Shown here piece by piece: positions 1-9,179 of a DNA stretch of 52,058 bases (its first letter is position 1; each line of letters opens with the position of its first letter). The translations under genes and the position numbers were made by a program. The DNA is from an uncultured Alphaproteobacteria bacterium (GTDB lineage: Bacteria; Pseudomonadota; Alphaproteobacteria; HIMB59; GCA-002718135), in assembly GCA_902607435.1 (NCBI GenBank), contig CACLJX010000012.1, positions 1-52,058 on the forward strand. The letters are read 5' to 3'. The notes beneath the pieces were generated by a model. It saw nothing but the letters and a program-made list of their open reading frames with translations. It was not told where the DNA came from and searched no databases.

Positions 1-1077
1 GTACAAGGGTGCAACAATCACTAACATCGCAGTGTCATCTAGAAACATGCCCATTAAAATATAAGATAATTGCATCATAATTAGCACGCCCCACGGACTA
101 AGTTCCCACCGCTCAATAAATAAAGTTTCAATTGCTTTCACTGCACCAATGCCATCAAATACAGCTCCAAAACACAATGCTGCAAGTATGATCCACATAA
201 ACATACAAGAAACACCAAGCGTTTTTCTTAATGTTGCTTCAATTACTTCTTTATTTAATTTCCTTTTAAAGAATGCAGCAATTGTAGCACCTAGGGCTCC
301 TACAGCAGAACATTCCACTAGACTGGCTATACCCATAAGAAATAATCCTGTCATCGCAAAGAAAATAACAAATGGAATAATGCCAGCTCTTAAAAGTTTA
401 ATTTTTTCACCTACAGGTATTTCTCTTTCTTCTTTTGGTAGTGTTGGACCTAGTTCTGGTTGTAGGCGACAACGTATATATATGTAAAGTATAAACAAAG
501 TAGCCATGAGTAAACCTGGTAACACTCCAGCAAGCCATAGCCTGCTTACTGGTTGACGTGCAATCATCCCATACAACACAAGAACAACGCTTGGAGGTAT
601 TAAAATACCAAGGGAACTGCCCGCCTGCACAACACCTGTTATCATTCTTTTATCATAGCCTCTGCGAAGCATTTCAGGTAAAGCTATGGTGGCTCCAATA
701 GCCATTCCAGCAACACTCAAACCATTCATTGCAGATATAGCAACCATCATTCCCATGGTACCAATTGCTAAACCACCTTTTACACCACCAAAATAAACAT
801 GGAACATACGGTATAAATCATTTGCTATGCCTGACTCAGATATCATGTAGCCCATATAGATAAACAAGGGCAAGGTTAACATTGGATACCATTTAAATAA
901 CTTCCATGTTGCAGTATACGGCATCTCGATTGCTCCATCACCCCACAACAATAATGCTGCTGCAGCTGATACAAAACCTATTGCTCCAAAAACGCGTTGG
1001 CCTGTTATCAACATCAAAAGCATTGTTACAAACATAAAGACGGCAATAAATTCGTAACTGAAATAATCTGCAATCAT
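1..1077 (-). CDS. TRAP transporter large permease (DctM family), partial
   Basis: This is the multi-spanning permease subunit of a TRAP importer, which moves an organic acid or similar solute into the cell using an ion gradient. The frame is open from an ATG at 1077 to the window edge (359 codons), so the C-terminus is missing. The translation is strongly hydrophobic and carries DctM-type stretches such as LGILIPPS near residue 150 and glycine-rich membrane segments. The start overlaps the stop of the small permease gene in an ATGA arrangement, which shows translational coupling. The binding protein is not in the window; it may lie beyond the left edge. The substrate cannot be read from the sequence. 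The upstream enolase-superfamily gene suggests a sugar acid, but that is inference. Confidence 0.9.
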   Translation of the reverse strand, partial: MIADYFSYEFIAVFMFVTMLLMLITGQRVFGAIGFVSAAAALLLWGDGAIEMPYTATWKLFKWYPMLTLPLFIYMGYMISESGIANDLYRMFHVYFGGVKGGLAIGTMGMMVAISAMNGLSVAGMAIGATIALPEMLRRGYDKRMITGVVQAGSSLGILIPPSVVLVLYGMIARQPVSRLWLAGVLPGLLMATLFILYIYIRCRLQPELGPTLPKEEREIPVGEKIKLLRAGIIPFVIFFAMTGLFLMGIASLVECSAVGALGATIAAFFKRKLNKEVIEATLRKTLGVSCMFMWIILAALCFGAVFDGIGAVKAIETLFIERWELSPWGVLIMMQLSYILMGMFLDDTAMLVIVAPLY

Positions 1078-1586
1078 TTTATTTCTCTGTCCGTTACTTT
1101 TGCAATATCTTTAAAGAACATAGAAATAGATTGAAGTAACATTAATGAAATTCCAATTAACATGATTGTTTTAATAGGCCACACATATGGTGCCCAAGCA
1201 GTAAATAATCGTTGTTTTGTTTCAATAGTATAATTTAAACTAGAAATAGATCCGTACAATAAAGTTACTAAATAGAAAACTAAAAAGAAACTTGTAAACA
1301 TATCCATCTTAGCTTTATTGCGATCTGAAAGTTTACTATAAACTAAATCCATGCGAACATGATCGCCTGTAATCATAGAATATCCGCCACCAAGCAAATA
1401 ATAGCCTGTAATAATAAATTGAGCCATTTCAATAATCCACATCAGGGGTATATTAATGATATTTCTTGTTACAAAAGAAAGAACAAGAATAAACATCATT
1501 ACAAAAACCATATACATTGTTAATCTACCTATCTTAATACAAAGCCAATCTATAAGGTTGACATATAAGCAAATTATTTTTGGCAT
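1074..1586 (-). CDS. TRAP transporter small permease (DctQ family)
   Basis: This 170-residue membrane protein is the small permease subunit that pairs with DctM. Four hydrophobic segments are visible (about residues 24-45, 55-70, 93-112 and 135-160), with the usual charged loop containing a GDHVRMD-like stretch before the third. Its length is normal for the family. The stop overlaps the DctM start by four bases. The 161 bases separating it from the dehydratase gene upstream contain no strong terminator, so the two may be cotranscribed. Confidence 0.88.
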   Translation of the reverse strand: MPKIICLYVNLIDWLCIKIGRLTMYMVFVMMFILVLSFVTRNIINIPLMWIIEMAQFIITGYYLLGGGYSMITGDHVRMDLVYSKLSDRNKAKMDMFTSFFLVFYLVTLLYGSISSLNYTIETKQRLFTAWAPYVWPIKTIMLIGISLMLLQSISMFFKDIAKVTDREIK

Positions 1587-1747
1587 ATTATTTTTTGGAT
1601 ATTGAATCTATTAAGTGTGCGAACATTAAAATATCAGATAAATAAAAACAACTAAAAATAGTATTTATGAATAAGAGGTTTTGTATTAACCCTAATAACT
1701 AAATAAACTCATGTTTGACGATGGATAGAATTAATAAGAAATATCTC

Positions 1748-2932
1748 TCAATCTACAATTTCATTACTTACTTGAAGGTGTAATTTTTCACCTTTATAGG
1801 GATATTTTCGGGCAACATCCTCGTTTATTTCAACACCTAGACCGGGTTCTTTTGAAGGAATCACATAACCTTGATCCCATTGAATAGGTTTTGTTAAAAT
1901 TTCAGCATAAAAACCATCCATTTTTTTTATACTTTCTAAAATTAAAAAATTTGGAATACAGGTTGCAATTTGAATATTAGCTGCTGCTACAATAGGTCCA
2001 CAATATAGATGGGGTGCAATTTGCACTCCATGAGCTTCTGCTATAGCAGCAATTTTTTTTGCCTCTAATATTCCACCTACTCTTCCTAAATTAAATTGAA
2101 TAATAGAAGCTGCTTTTTTTTCTATAACTTTAGCAAACTCGTATTTCGTGCTTAGTCTCTCTCCTGTTGCAATAGGTATAGATGTTTTAGAAGCAACTAA
2201 AGCCATTGAATCTATGTTATCAGGTGGAACAGGCTCTTCAAACCATAAAGGATCGTATCTTTCTAATTTTTTTGCAAGACGGATAGCACTTGAAAAAGTC
2301 ATTTGTCCATGTGTTCCTAGCAAGATATCACATTTATCTCCAACTGCGTTCCTAATAGTAGAAACGAATTTCTCAAAAAAGGATAATGATTTTAAAGATA
2401 AATGTCTTGGATCATAAATTGTATAGGGACCGACAGGATCAAATTTTACAGCTGTAAACCCTAACTTTGTATATTCCAAAGCTCTTTCAGCTGCTAATTC
2501 AGGATCTTCATAAACATTATTTTTATCTTTTTTTGATGGATAAAGATATGTGTAGGATCTTAATTTCTCTCTAACCAATCCTCCTAACAATTCATAAATA
2601 GGCTTGTTGAGATCTTTGCCAATTATATCCCAACAAGCCATTTCTATTCCAGATAAAATACTCATTAATGTTGTATCGGGTCTTTGATTATATCCTGAAG
2701 AATAAATTTTACGGAAAAGACTTTCAGTTTTATAAGGATCACTATCTATAACAAAACGATCAGCCACATCTTGAATCATTTTTTTAACAGAACTCGGATG
2801 AAAAGGTGGTGCATAACACTCTCCCCATCCAAATATATTATTAGATGTAACTTTTATCAAAATAAAATATTGTCCTCCATAATCAGGTGAAGGATTACCT
2901 ACAACAAATGTTTCTACATTATCTACTTTCAT
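1748..2932 (-). CDS. mandelate racemase/muconate lactonizing enzyme family protein
   Basis: This 394-residue protein belongs to the enolase superfamily (mandelate racemase subgroup), whose members abstract a proton next to a carboxylate, typically dehydrating sugar acids or isomerising lactones. Visible landmarks are GWGECYAPP near residue 36, KFDPVGPYT near 163 (second-strand base position), WFEEPVPPDN near 230 (metal-binding Glu), ATGERL near 257 (metal-binding Glu), GRVGG near 283 and APHLYCG near 306 (general-base His). At the position of the first metal ligand, where galactonate-dehydratase relatives show D-x-H, the sequence reads GTHGQ, so the exact reaction is unclear. Its position upstream of a TRAP permease pair suggests it acts on the imported sugar acid (inference). 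Confidence 0.85.
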   Translation of the reverse strand: MKVDNVETFVVGNPSPDYGGQYFILIKVTSNNIFGWGECYAPPFHPSSVKKMIQDVADRFVIDSDPYKTESLFRKIYSSGYNQRPDTTLMSILSGIEMACWDIIGKDLNKPIYELLGGLVREKLRSYTYLYPSKKDKNNVYEDPELAAERALEYTKLGFTAVKFDPVGPYTIYDPRHLSLKSLSFFEKFVSTIRNAVGDKCDILLGTHGQMTFSSAIRLAKKLERYDPLWFEEPVPPDNIDSMALVASKTSIPIATGERLSTKYEFAKVIEKKAASIIQFNLGRVGGILEAKKIAAIAEAHGVQIAPHLYCGPIVAAANIQIATCIPNFLILESIKKMDGFYAEILTKPIQWDQGYVIPSKEPGLGVEINEDVARKYPYKGEKLHLQVSNEIVD

Positions 2933-3018
2933 TTTTTAATTAGCTTTATATGATTTTGTTAATAGTATATACTTTATATATTCACATATATTATCGAAGA
3001 CAGTAAATTAAAAAAATT

Positions 3019-4452
3019 ATGGAAAAATATAATAATTATATTAATGGAAAATGGATTGATAGCTCTTCAGGCAAAACAATTGAAGTAGATAATCCTGCTA
3101 CAGAAAAAGTCATTGGAGAAATAGCTTGTGCCACAAATGCAGACGTTGATATGGCTATTGAAGCTGCTAAAAAATCTTTTCAAAATAGATCTCTAGTTGA
3201 TATGCCTATAATGGATCGTGCCCGTTTGATGCACAGAATTGCTGATGAAACAAGAAAAATTGCCAAAGAAGGAGGCACTCTTCTTTGTTATGAAAATGGT
3301 AAAGCACTAGCAGGTGCTGTAAAAGAATTCAGTGATGTTGCAGATACATTTGATTATTATGCGGGCCTAACGGATAAATTAGAAGGTAAAACTATACCTG
3401 TCGCAAATGGAGTTCTGGATTATACTGTACTAGAACCGTATGGTGTTTCAGCTCATATTATACCGTGGAATTATCCTTTAGCAATGATTGGAAGATCGCT
3501 TGCGTGTGCTATGGCAACTGGTAACTCTACAATAATAAAAACCCCAGAGCTAACGCCTCTTGCAGCAACTGTTTTTGCTAAAGCAATAGAGAGAGCTAAT
3601 ACCCCTCCTGGCGTTGTTAATATTATTTGTGGCTATGGAAATGAAGCTGGCGCATATCTGGTATCGCACCCAGACGTTAATCATATAGTTTTTACTGGTT
3701 CAGTAGCGACAGGGAAAAAAATATTACATGCCGCTGCAGATAAGGCTATCCCTGCAATTGTTGAACTTGGTGGCAAATCTGCTGGCATTGTGTATCCTGA
3801 CGCTAACCTTGATGATGTAGTTGAGAGTGCAAGACACGCAATTTTTGGGGTTGCTGGACAAATATGTACAGCTATGTCGCGGCTTGTTGTACACAAATCT
3901 GTTAAAGATGAATTACTAGTAAAATTAGTTGATTTAAGTAAATCACTAAAAGTTGGCCCGGGTTATGAAGAAGGATCAGAGTTAACCCCGGTTATTTCTC
4001 AAAATCAATTAGATAAAGTAGAAGGTTATGCTAGATCTGGAATTCAAGCAGGAGCAGAGGCAGTCCATGGTGGTAAGCGTGTTGACCGTGAAGGATATTT
4101 TATGGAAGCTACTGTTTTGGACAAAGTTACCCAGGACATGACAGTAGCGCGTGAAGAAATCTTTGGTCCTGTACTCTCAGTTCTTGAATATGAAGAACCT
4201 GAGGAAGCTATTCAAATTGCAAATGATACAGATTACGGATTAGGTGCTGGTGTATTCACAAAAGATTTAGACAAAGCTTCTTGGACGGCAAACAAATTGG
4301 AATCAGGACAAGTATATGTTAATAAGTGGTTTACAGGAAGCCTTGCAACACCGTTTGGTGGTTATAAACAATCTGGATATAGTCGTGAAAAAGGACAGCA
4401 AGCATTAAATGCTTATTTACAAATAAAAAATGTTGGGATTAGCTTAAGTTAA
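3019..4452 (+). CDS. NAD(P)-dependent aldehyde dehydrogenase
   Basis: A full-length (477 aa) cytoplasmic aldehyde dehydrogenase that oxidises an aldehyde to its acid. The cofactor-binding PWNYP motif is near residue 154, the Rossmann GSVATGKK near 229, the general base Glu in ELGGKSAG near 249, and the catalytic Cys in GQICTAMSR near 283. The gene is divergent from the dehydratase at 2932 and convergent with the flavoenzyme ending at 4457, only four bases apart. Next to an amine-oxidising flavoenzyme and a polyamine-type importer it could oxidise an amino-aldehyde, but substrate cannot be read from the sequence. Confidence 0.9.
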   Translation: MEKYNNYINGKWIDSSSGKTIEVDNPATEKVIGEIACATNADVDMAIEAAKKSFQNRSLVDMPIMDRARLMHRIADETRKIAKEGGTLLCYENGKALAGAVKEFSDVADTFDYYAGLTDKLEGKTIPVANGVLDYTVLEPYGVSAHIIPWNYPLAMIGRSLACAMATGNSTIIKTPELTPLAATVFAKAIERANTPPGVVNIICGYGNEAGAYLVSHPDVNHIVFTGSVATGKKILHAAADKAIPAIVELGGKSAGIVYPDANLDDVVESARHAIFGVAGQICTAMSRLVVHKSVKDELLVKLVDLSKSLKVGPGYEEGSELTPVISQNQLDKVEGYARSGIQAGAEAVHGGKRVDREGYFMEATVLDKVTQDMTVAREEIFGPVLSVLEYEEPEEAIQIANDTDYGLGAGVFTKDLDKASWTANKLESGQVYVNKWFTGSLATPFGGYKQSGYSREKGQQALNAYLQIKNVGISLS

Positions 4453-4456
4453 TTAA

Positions 4457-5689
4457 TCAATTAAATCTATTTGGATTAAATGCAGATATATCAATATTAG
4501 GTTTTATACCTTGAACTAAATCCCTTATAACCTTTCCAGTCACGGCACCTAGCGTCCATCCAAGATGTTGATGTCCAAAAGCATAAAATACTTTTTTATT
4601 TTTTTGAGATTGCCCTATAATCGGCATCGCATCAGGAAGTGTTGGCCTAAAACCAAGCCAAGTTGATTTCATATCACCTAACATTGGTAATAATTTTCTA
4701 GCTTCCTTTTCAATCATGCTTAATCTTTTTGGATTAGCTTTTTTATGAAGACCGGCTATTTCTACTGTACCTGCAGCCCTAATACCTTCTTCTATTTGTA
4801 TAATATAAAAACCTGATTGAGACCATCCTATAGGTCTATTAATCAGCTTGTTATTATTTTCAAACAATACATGATAACCTCTTTCTGTATCTAAAGGAAA
4901 TTTATCTCCAATCATTAACGCTAATTCTTTTGACCAAGAGCCAGCACTAATAATAATTTTTTCAAAATCAAAAGTACTGTTATCAGAAACAATCTTAACT
5001 TCATTTTCATAATTGTTAATTGCGGTAATTTTTTTATTTAAAAATGATCCTCCTTGTTGAAGAAAACTTTCAAAGATTTTTTTGCTCACTTTAATAGGAT
5101 TTATTGTGTATCTTGAGCCTTCAAAAATTAAACCACAATAATATAGTTGAGCAATGTTAGGTTCTAATTCATTAATTTCAGCGGCATTTAATTCCTTAAT
5201 TTTTACTCCATTTATTTTTCTTAAATTAATTGAATATTTAGCTGCTTGATATTCTGTTTCTGTTTTATAAAGATATAATGTTTCGTTATTATTAATATAC
5301 TGAGAAACTTCCACTTCCTTAAATAACTCATCATATGACAAACGTGAATGACTTAAAAAATGAGCTAGAGAAGACGCTATATATTCAACTTTATCTTTTT
5401 TGCAATTCTTCAAAAAACTAAATACCCAAGGTAGATTTTTTAAAACATAACCAAAATCAATTACCAAAGGCCCATCTTGTTTTAAAAGCATAGAGGGTAA
5501 ATCTTTAAATATGGTTGGAGAATTAACGGGTATACAAGCATAATCAGCAAAAGTACAAGCATGACCTGAGCTTGTCATAGAGCCTGGTTCATTATGATCA
5601 AATAATGTGACTTTATAGCCAGATTTTTGAAGAAAATAAGCTGAGCAGATACCTACAATGCCAGCTCCGATAACTGCTATATTTTTCAA
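4457..5689 (-). CDS. FAD-dependent oxidoreductase, DadA-like
   Basis: A 410-residue DAO-fold flavoprotein. The N-terminus has the dinucleotide-binding GAGIVGICSAYFL motif at residues 7-19 followed by an acidic strand end (LFDHNEPG). The C-terminal FGHQHLGWTLGAVTG resembles the FAD-contacting region of D-amino acid dehydrogenase (DadA), which deaminates D-amino acids to 2-oxo acids and passes electrons to the membrane. It is the last gene of a minus-strand run with the ABC importer, starting 8 bases after the inner permease gene, so it probably acts on the imported amine or amino acid. The exact substrate is not known. Confidence 0.85.
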   Translation of the reverse strand: MKNIAVIGAGIVGICSAYFLQKSGYKVTLFDHNEPGSMTSSGHACTFADYACIPVNSPTIFKDLPSMLLKQDGPLVIDFGYVLKNLPWVFSFLKNCKKDKVEYIASSLAHFLSHSRLSYDELFKEVEVSQYINNNETLYLYKTETEYQAAKYSINLRKINGVKIKELNAAEINELEPNIAQLYYCGLIFEGSRYTINPIKVSKKIFESFLQQGGSFLNKKITAINNYENEVKIVSDNSTFDFEKIIISAGSWSKELALMIGDKFPLDTERGYHVLFENNNKLINRPIGWSQSGFYIIQIEEGIRAAGTVEIAGLHKKANPKRLSMIEKEARKLLPMLGDMKSTWLGFRPTLPDAMPIIGQSQKNKKVFYAFGHQHLGWTLGAVTGKVIRDLVQGIKPNIDISAFNPNRFN

Positions 5690-5696
5690 TTAATTT

Positions 5697-6587
5697 TTAA
5701 CGATGAGAAATACCACGCATTTTTTCAGAGCGCCGACGTAATAATTCTACTGTAGTGAGTAAAAAAATCGAAAGAGCTACAAGACATGTAGCCATACACA
5801 AAATAACAGGACTTATTTCTTGTCTAATACCTGCCCACATTTGTTTTGGTATAGTTAACTGATCCAAACTTGCCATAAACATCACAATCACAACTTCATC
5901 AAATGAAGTAATAAAAGCAAATAAGGCTCCTGATATAACTCCTGGCAAAATAAGAGGCATAATTACTTTAAAAAATGTCCGGACAGGTCTGGCACCTAAG
6001 CTTTGAGAAGCTTTAGTCATATTGGTATCAAATCCAACCAGTGTTGCTGTCACAGTAATTACTACAAATGGAGTTGAAAGTGCTACGTGTGCTAAAATTA
6101 TGCCAGTAAATGTATAAACAAGATTTACTTTGGCATAAAAGAAAAACATACCAGCAGCTGTTATAATCAAAGGAACTATCATAGGAGAAATAAGAATTGA
6201 CATAATGAGTCCCTTAAAAGGCATGTGTGGTCTACTTAATCCCAAAGCAGCTAAAGTGCCAAGAACTGTTGCAACAAGGGTTGATATACCTCCAACAAAA
6301 AAACTATTCACAGTTCCTACCATCCATCTATTACTACAAGGTGTCGTTAGGTTTTTATCAGTGCAAATACCAACCATGTATCGATACCAGCGAAAAGACC
6401 ACGCTTCCGGTTCAGGTGGCCAAGCTAACATGCCTTCTGTAAAAAGCATAAAAGGTGATCTGCTAAAAGAAATAGGAATGATAGCAACTAGTGGTGCAAT
6501 AAGGAAAAAGAAAACAACTCCACAAAAAAATAAATAAAAATAATAATATGTTCTTTGTACTGGGGTTGCGTAACTTGGTAATGCCAT
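5697..6587 (-). CDS. ABC transporter permease, PotC-like
   Basis: A 296-residue inner-membrane permease of the spermidine/putrescine type. About six transmembrane segments are visible, and the ATPase-contacting EAA loop appears as ASQSLGARPVRTFFKVIMP near residues 183-201. It starts 3 bases after the stop of the PotB-like gene, indicating one transcript. With the other three genes here it forms a complete importer. Polyamine-type importers carry many cationic or amino-acid-like solutes, so specificity is open. Confidence 0.92.
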   Translation of the reverse strand: MALPSYATPVQRTYYYFYLFFCGVVFFFLIAPLVAIIPISFSRSPFMLFTEGMLAWPPEPEAWSFRWYRYMVGICTDKNLTTPCSNRWMVGTVNSFFVGGISTLVATVLGTLAALGLSRPHMPFKGLIMSILISPMIVPLIITAAGMFFFYAKVNLVYTFTGIILAHVALSTPFVVITVTATLVGFDTNMTKASQSLGARPVRTFFKVIMPLILPGVISGALFAFITSFDEVVIVMFMASLDQLTIPKQMWAGIRQEISPVILCMATCLVALSIFLLTTVELLRRRSEKMRGISHR

Positions 6588-6590
6588 ATT

Positions 6591-7871
6591 TTATCCTAAC
6601 TTAATGTTATCAATTCCAACTATTTTATTATAAAGCCAATACAAAACTAACATTATTCCTAGAAGGATTGCTCCTAGAGCAGAGCAGAGGCCCCAATTTA
6701 TTGTCGTTTTTAAGTGATGAGCAATCCAATGCCCAATTAGTTGACCATCTTTACCTCCAACTAATTCAGGTGTAATAAAATATCCTATAGCTAAAACAAA
6801 AACTAATAATCCTCCAGCACTCATTCCTGGAATTGTTTGAGGAAGATATACACGCATAAAAGCCCTTACTGGTTTAGCACCTAAATTTTGAGCCGCACGC
6901 ATATGACTTTTTGGAATAACTTTCATAACACTGTAAAGAGGAAGAATCATAAATGGCAAAAGAATTTGTGTCATTGCGATGATTGTCCCAGTCATATTAT
7001 AAACCATCTGAATTCTTCCGTCATCGGATAAAATCCCAAGCCAAACCAAAACACCGTTAATCACTCCATTTTGTTGCAACATTACAATCCAGGCAGTTGT
7101 TCGAACAAGTAAAGATGTCCAAAAAGGTAATAGAACAAATATCATAAGTAAGTTGCTATAACGCAGAGGTAAATTAGCTAACAAATGAGCTACAGGGAAA
7201 CCCAAAACTAAACAATAAAAAGTTACATAAACGCTTACTTTAAAAGTTTTAATCCATGTTGCAACATATATGCGTCTTTCTTCACTTTGCATGATAACTT
7301 TTGAATCCTGATCATACGTTCTATCGATTGCATTCCAATAATATATTGGTGTAGTCTCAGCAAGCATCTGAGACATAGAGTACCAGAATGTTGGATCTGC
7401 CCATCCTTTGTTTATTTCTATAAGAGTATCTTTGTAAGATGTTGGCAATTCTCCAGATTTAACAATTTTATTTATTTGTCGTCTTGTTTTTTTTATTAAA
7501 CTTTTCCAACCAGATTTGGAATAGTTCATTCGGGTAATAGCTCTTCCTATTTTTAATTTGTCTCCATAACCAATATCTTCAAATAAAGCTCTATAAACTG
7601 CTTCAGGCGGGAGTTGATCTTTTTCTTTGTCCCACTTTTTATACTCTTCAAAAGTTTTTCCATATACTTCATTGATCTGACTATCATCAACGCTTCTTAG
7701 TAACATATCCCCTATTGGAACTATAAAAGTAACAATGATAAAAAGCAAAAGTGGGAAGACCAAAAGAAAAGCTCTAATCTTATTTCTTCTTTCAGTTTTT
7801 CTTAAACTAACTTTTAGAGGTATGCCATCAGTTGTTAGAATTTGATCTGCAGTAGAAATATTAACCTCCAA
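6591..7871 (-). CDS. ABC transporter permease, PotB-like, with large periplasmic insert
   Basis: A 422-426 residue permease, longer than usual PotB proteins (about 280-310). After the first membrane segment (residues about 33-55) comes a charged, soluble stretch to about residue 205 that is presumably periplasmic, followed by the core permease with an EAA loop AAQNLGAKPVRAFMRVYLP near residue 330. The interval is drawn to the only standard start, a TTG at 7871, but that codon overlaps the ribosome-binding site. GGAGG followed by five bases leads to an in-frame ATT at 7859, the same spacing seen before the ATG of the TRAP binding protein at 22391. No ATG, GTG or other TTG lies in the next 30 codons. 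An ATT start is therefore likely. Confidence 0.88.
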   Translation of the reverse strand: MEVNISTADQILTTDGIPLKVSLRKTERRNKIRAFLLVFPLLLFIIVTFIVPIGDMLLRSVDDSQINEVYGKTFEEYKKWDKEKDQLPPEAVYRALFEDIGYGDKLKIGRAITRMNYSKSGWKSLIKKTRRQINKIVKSGELPTSYKDTLIEINKGWADPTFWYSMSQMLAETTPIYYWNAIDRTYDQDSKVIMQSEERRIYVATWIKTFKVSVYVTFYCLVLGFPVAHLLANLPLRYSNLLMIFVLLPFWTSLLVRTTAWIVMLQQNGVINGVLVWLGILSDDGRIQMVYNMTGTIIAMTQILLPFMILPLYSVMKVIPKSHMRAAQNLGAKPVRAFMRVYLPQTIPGMSAGGLLVFVLAIGYFITPELVGGKDGQLIGHWIAHHLKTTINWGLCSALGAILLGIMLVLYWLYNKIVGIDNIKLG

Positions 7872-7900
7872 AAAAAAAGGGCGAGATATTATCTCGCCCT
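7870..7900 (-). terminator. intrinsic terminator/attenuator after the binding-protein gene
   Basis: On the minus strand the stem AGGGCGAGAT/ATCTCGCCCT is followed directly by eight T residues, a textbook Rho-independent terminator. It sits between the binding-protein stop (7933) and the PotB-like gene. The T-run merges with that gene's ribosome-binding site. It probably lets most transcripts end after the binding protein and a minority read through to the permeases. Confidence 0.88.
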
Positions 7901-7932
7901 AAAAGTAAATTAAATTTACTTAATAATCAAGC

Positions 7933-9027
7933 TTAGTTACCCATCCAAGCGCCATAACGCTCATCGATTTCAGCTCCATTATCAGACCACCATTCAGGAT
8001 CTCCCATAACTGAGATTTTTAATAACTCAGGTGTATTAGGCATATGACCCATCACATCAATTCCAGTATGGAACCAAGGCTCGCCAGCTTTAATAATATC
8101 AATACCTGATGCTCTCATTGGACCATAAGTAATGTATTTAGCTTGTAAAGCTTGTGATTCAGGTGAAGAAGCATGTATCATCCAAGCTAAAGCTTCATCT
8201 CTGTTAGGAGAACCAGATACTAAACAAATATATTCTTGCTCAATTAACTGTCCTTCCCAAATGTATTCAAAGTTTTCACCTTCACTTAGGTTAGCTGCAC
8301 CAACACGACCGTTATATGCGATAGACATTACAACTTCACCACTTTTTACTAGTTCAAGTGGTTTAGATCCTGCAGACCAATGCACAATGTCATCCTTGAT
8401 CGTATCCATCTTAGCAAATGCTCTGTCAACTGCACCAGTTTGATCTTTAAGCACAATATAAACAGCATCTGGAGCTACACCATCAGCAACAAGTGCCATT
8501 TGGATAAATCCGTTTGCCCAAGTATGAACACCTCTTTTACCAGGGAATTTAGTAGTATCAAAAAAGTCAGCTATCTTTGATGGTTTTTCACCAGAGAACG
8601 CATCTGGATCGTAGAATACTACATATGTCCAGAAGATTTGCGGAGCACAACAATCCGATAAATTGGTAACACCACTAGCTGCCATATCATCAATCATACT
8701 AGTTCCATCTGGAGCTGGAGTAAAATTATCATATTCAGCTGAGATATCTTCGAATAATCCTTCATCACAACCAGTAATTGCTTCATCAGGAAGAACATCG
8801 ACAACATCCCAAATAACGCTACCACTTTCAACTTGTGCTCTTATTTCACCAAGACCACCATTATAGTTTTCAAACTTTACAGTACCAGCGTCATAAGTAT
8901 CGACGTAAGCTTTTATTTGACTTTCAGTATAAGCACCACCCCAAGATGCAACAGTGACATCAGCACTTGCTGTATAGGGAAATGCTATAAAAGAAGCAAA
9001 TAAGAAGGCTTTTAAAAGTTTTGACAT
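7933..9027 (-). CDS. ABC transporter substrate-binding protein, PotD/PotF-like
   Basis: A 364-residue periplasmic binding protein with a signal peptide over about residues 1-22 (hydrophobic core AFLFASFIAF, cleavage likely after ASA). The mature N-terminus VTVASWGGAYTESQ is typical of the spermidine/putrescine binding family. The ATG at 9027 has a strong GAGGAGG ribosome-binding site. GC content and codon use look richer than in the surrounding genes, as expected for a highly expressed protein. It is followed by a terminator and then the two permease genes. Substrate is probably an amine or amino acid derivative (inference). Confidence 0.92.
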   Translation of the reverse strand: MSKLLKAFLFASFIAFPYTASADVTVASWGGAYTESQIKAYVDTYDAGTVKFENYNGGLGEIRAQVESGSVIWDVVDVLPDEAITGCDEGLFEDISAEYDNFTPAPDGTSMIDDMAASGVTNLSDCCAPQIFWTYVVFYDPDAFSGEKPSKIADFFDTTKFPGKRGVHTWANGFIQMALVADGVAPDAVYIVLKDQTGAVDRAFAKMDTIKDDIVHWSAGSKPLELVKSGEVVMSIAYNGRVGAANLSEGENFEYIWEGQLIEQEYICLVSGSPNRDEALAWMIHASSPESQALQAKYITYGPMRASGIDIIKAGEPWFHTGIDVMGHMPNTPELLKISVMGDPEWWSDNGAEIDERYGAWMGN

Positions 9028-9179
9028 AAGCTTTCCTCCTCTTGTTTGGAATTAAATTAAAGTACTTTAAGTAGTTTATGTCTCAAATGTAGACTTCTTA
9101 ACATGGATGAAATCTAAACAAAAGACTAAAATGATATGAAAAATGACCGGAAATGGTTAAATTAAATTTGAGAAGTTAT

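Noticed and set aside
149-487. 112-codon plus-strand frame
   Set aside because: It is antisense to the DctM permease, whose translation has clear family motifs.
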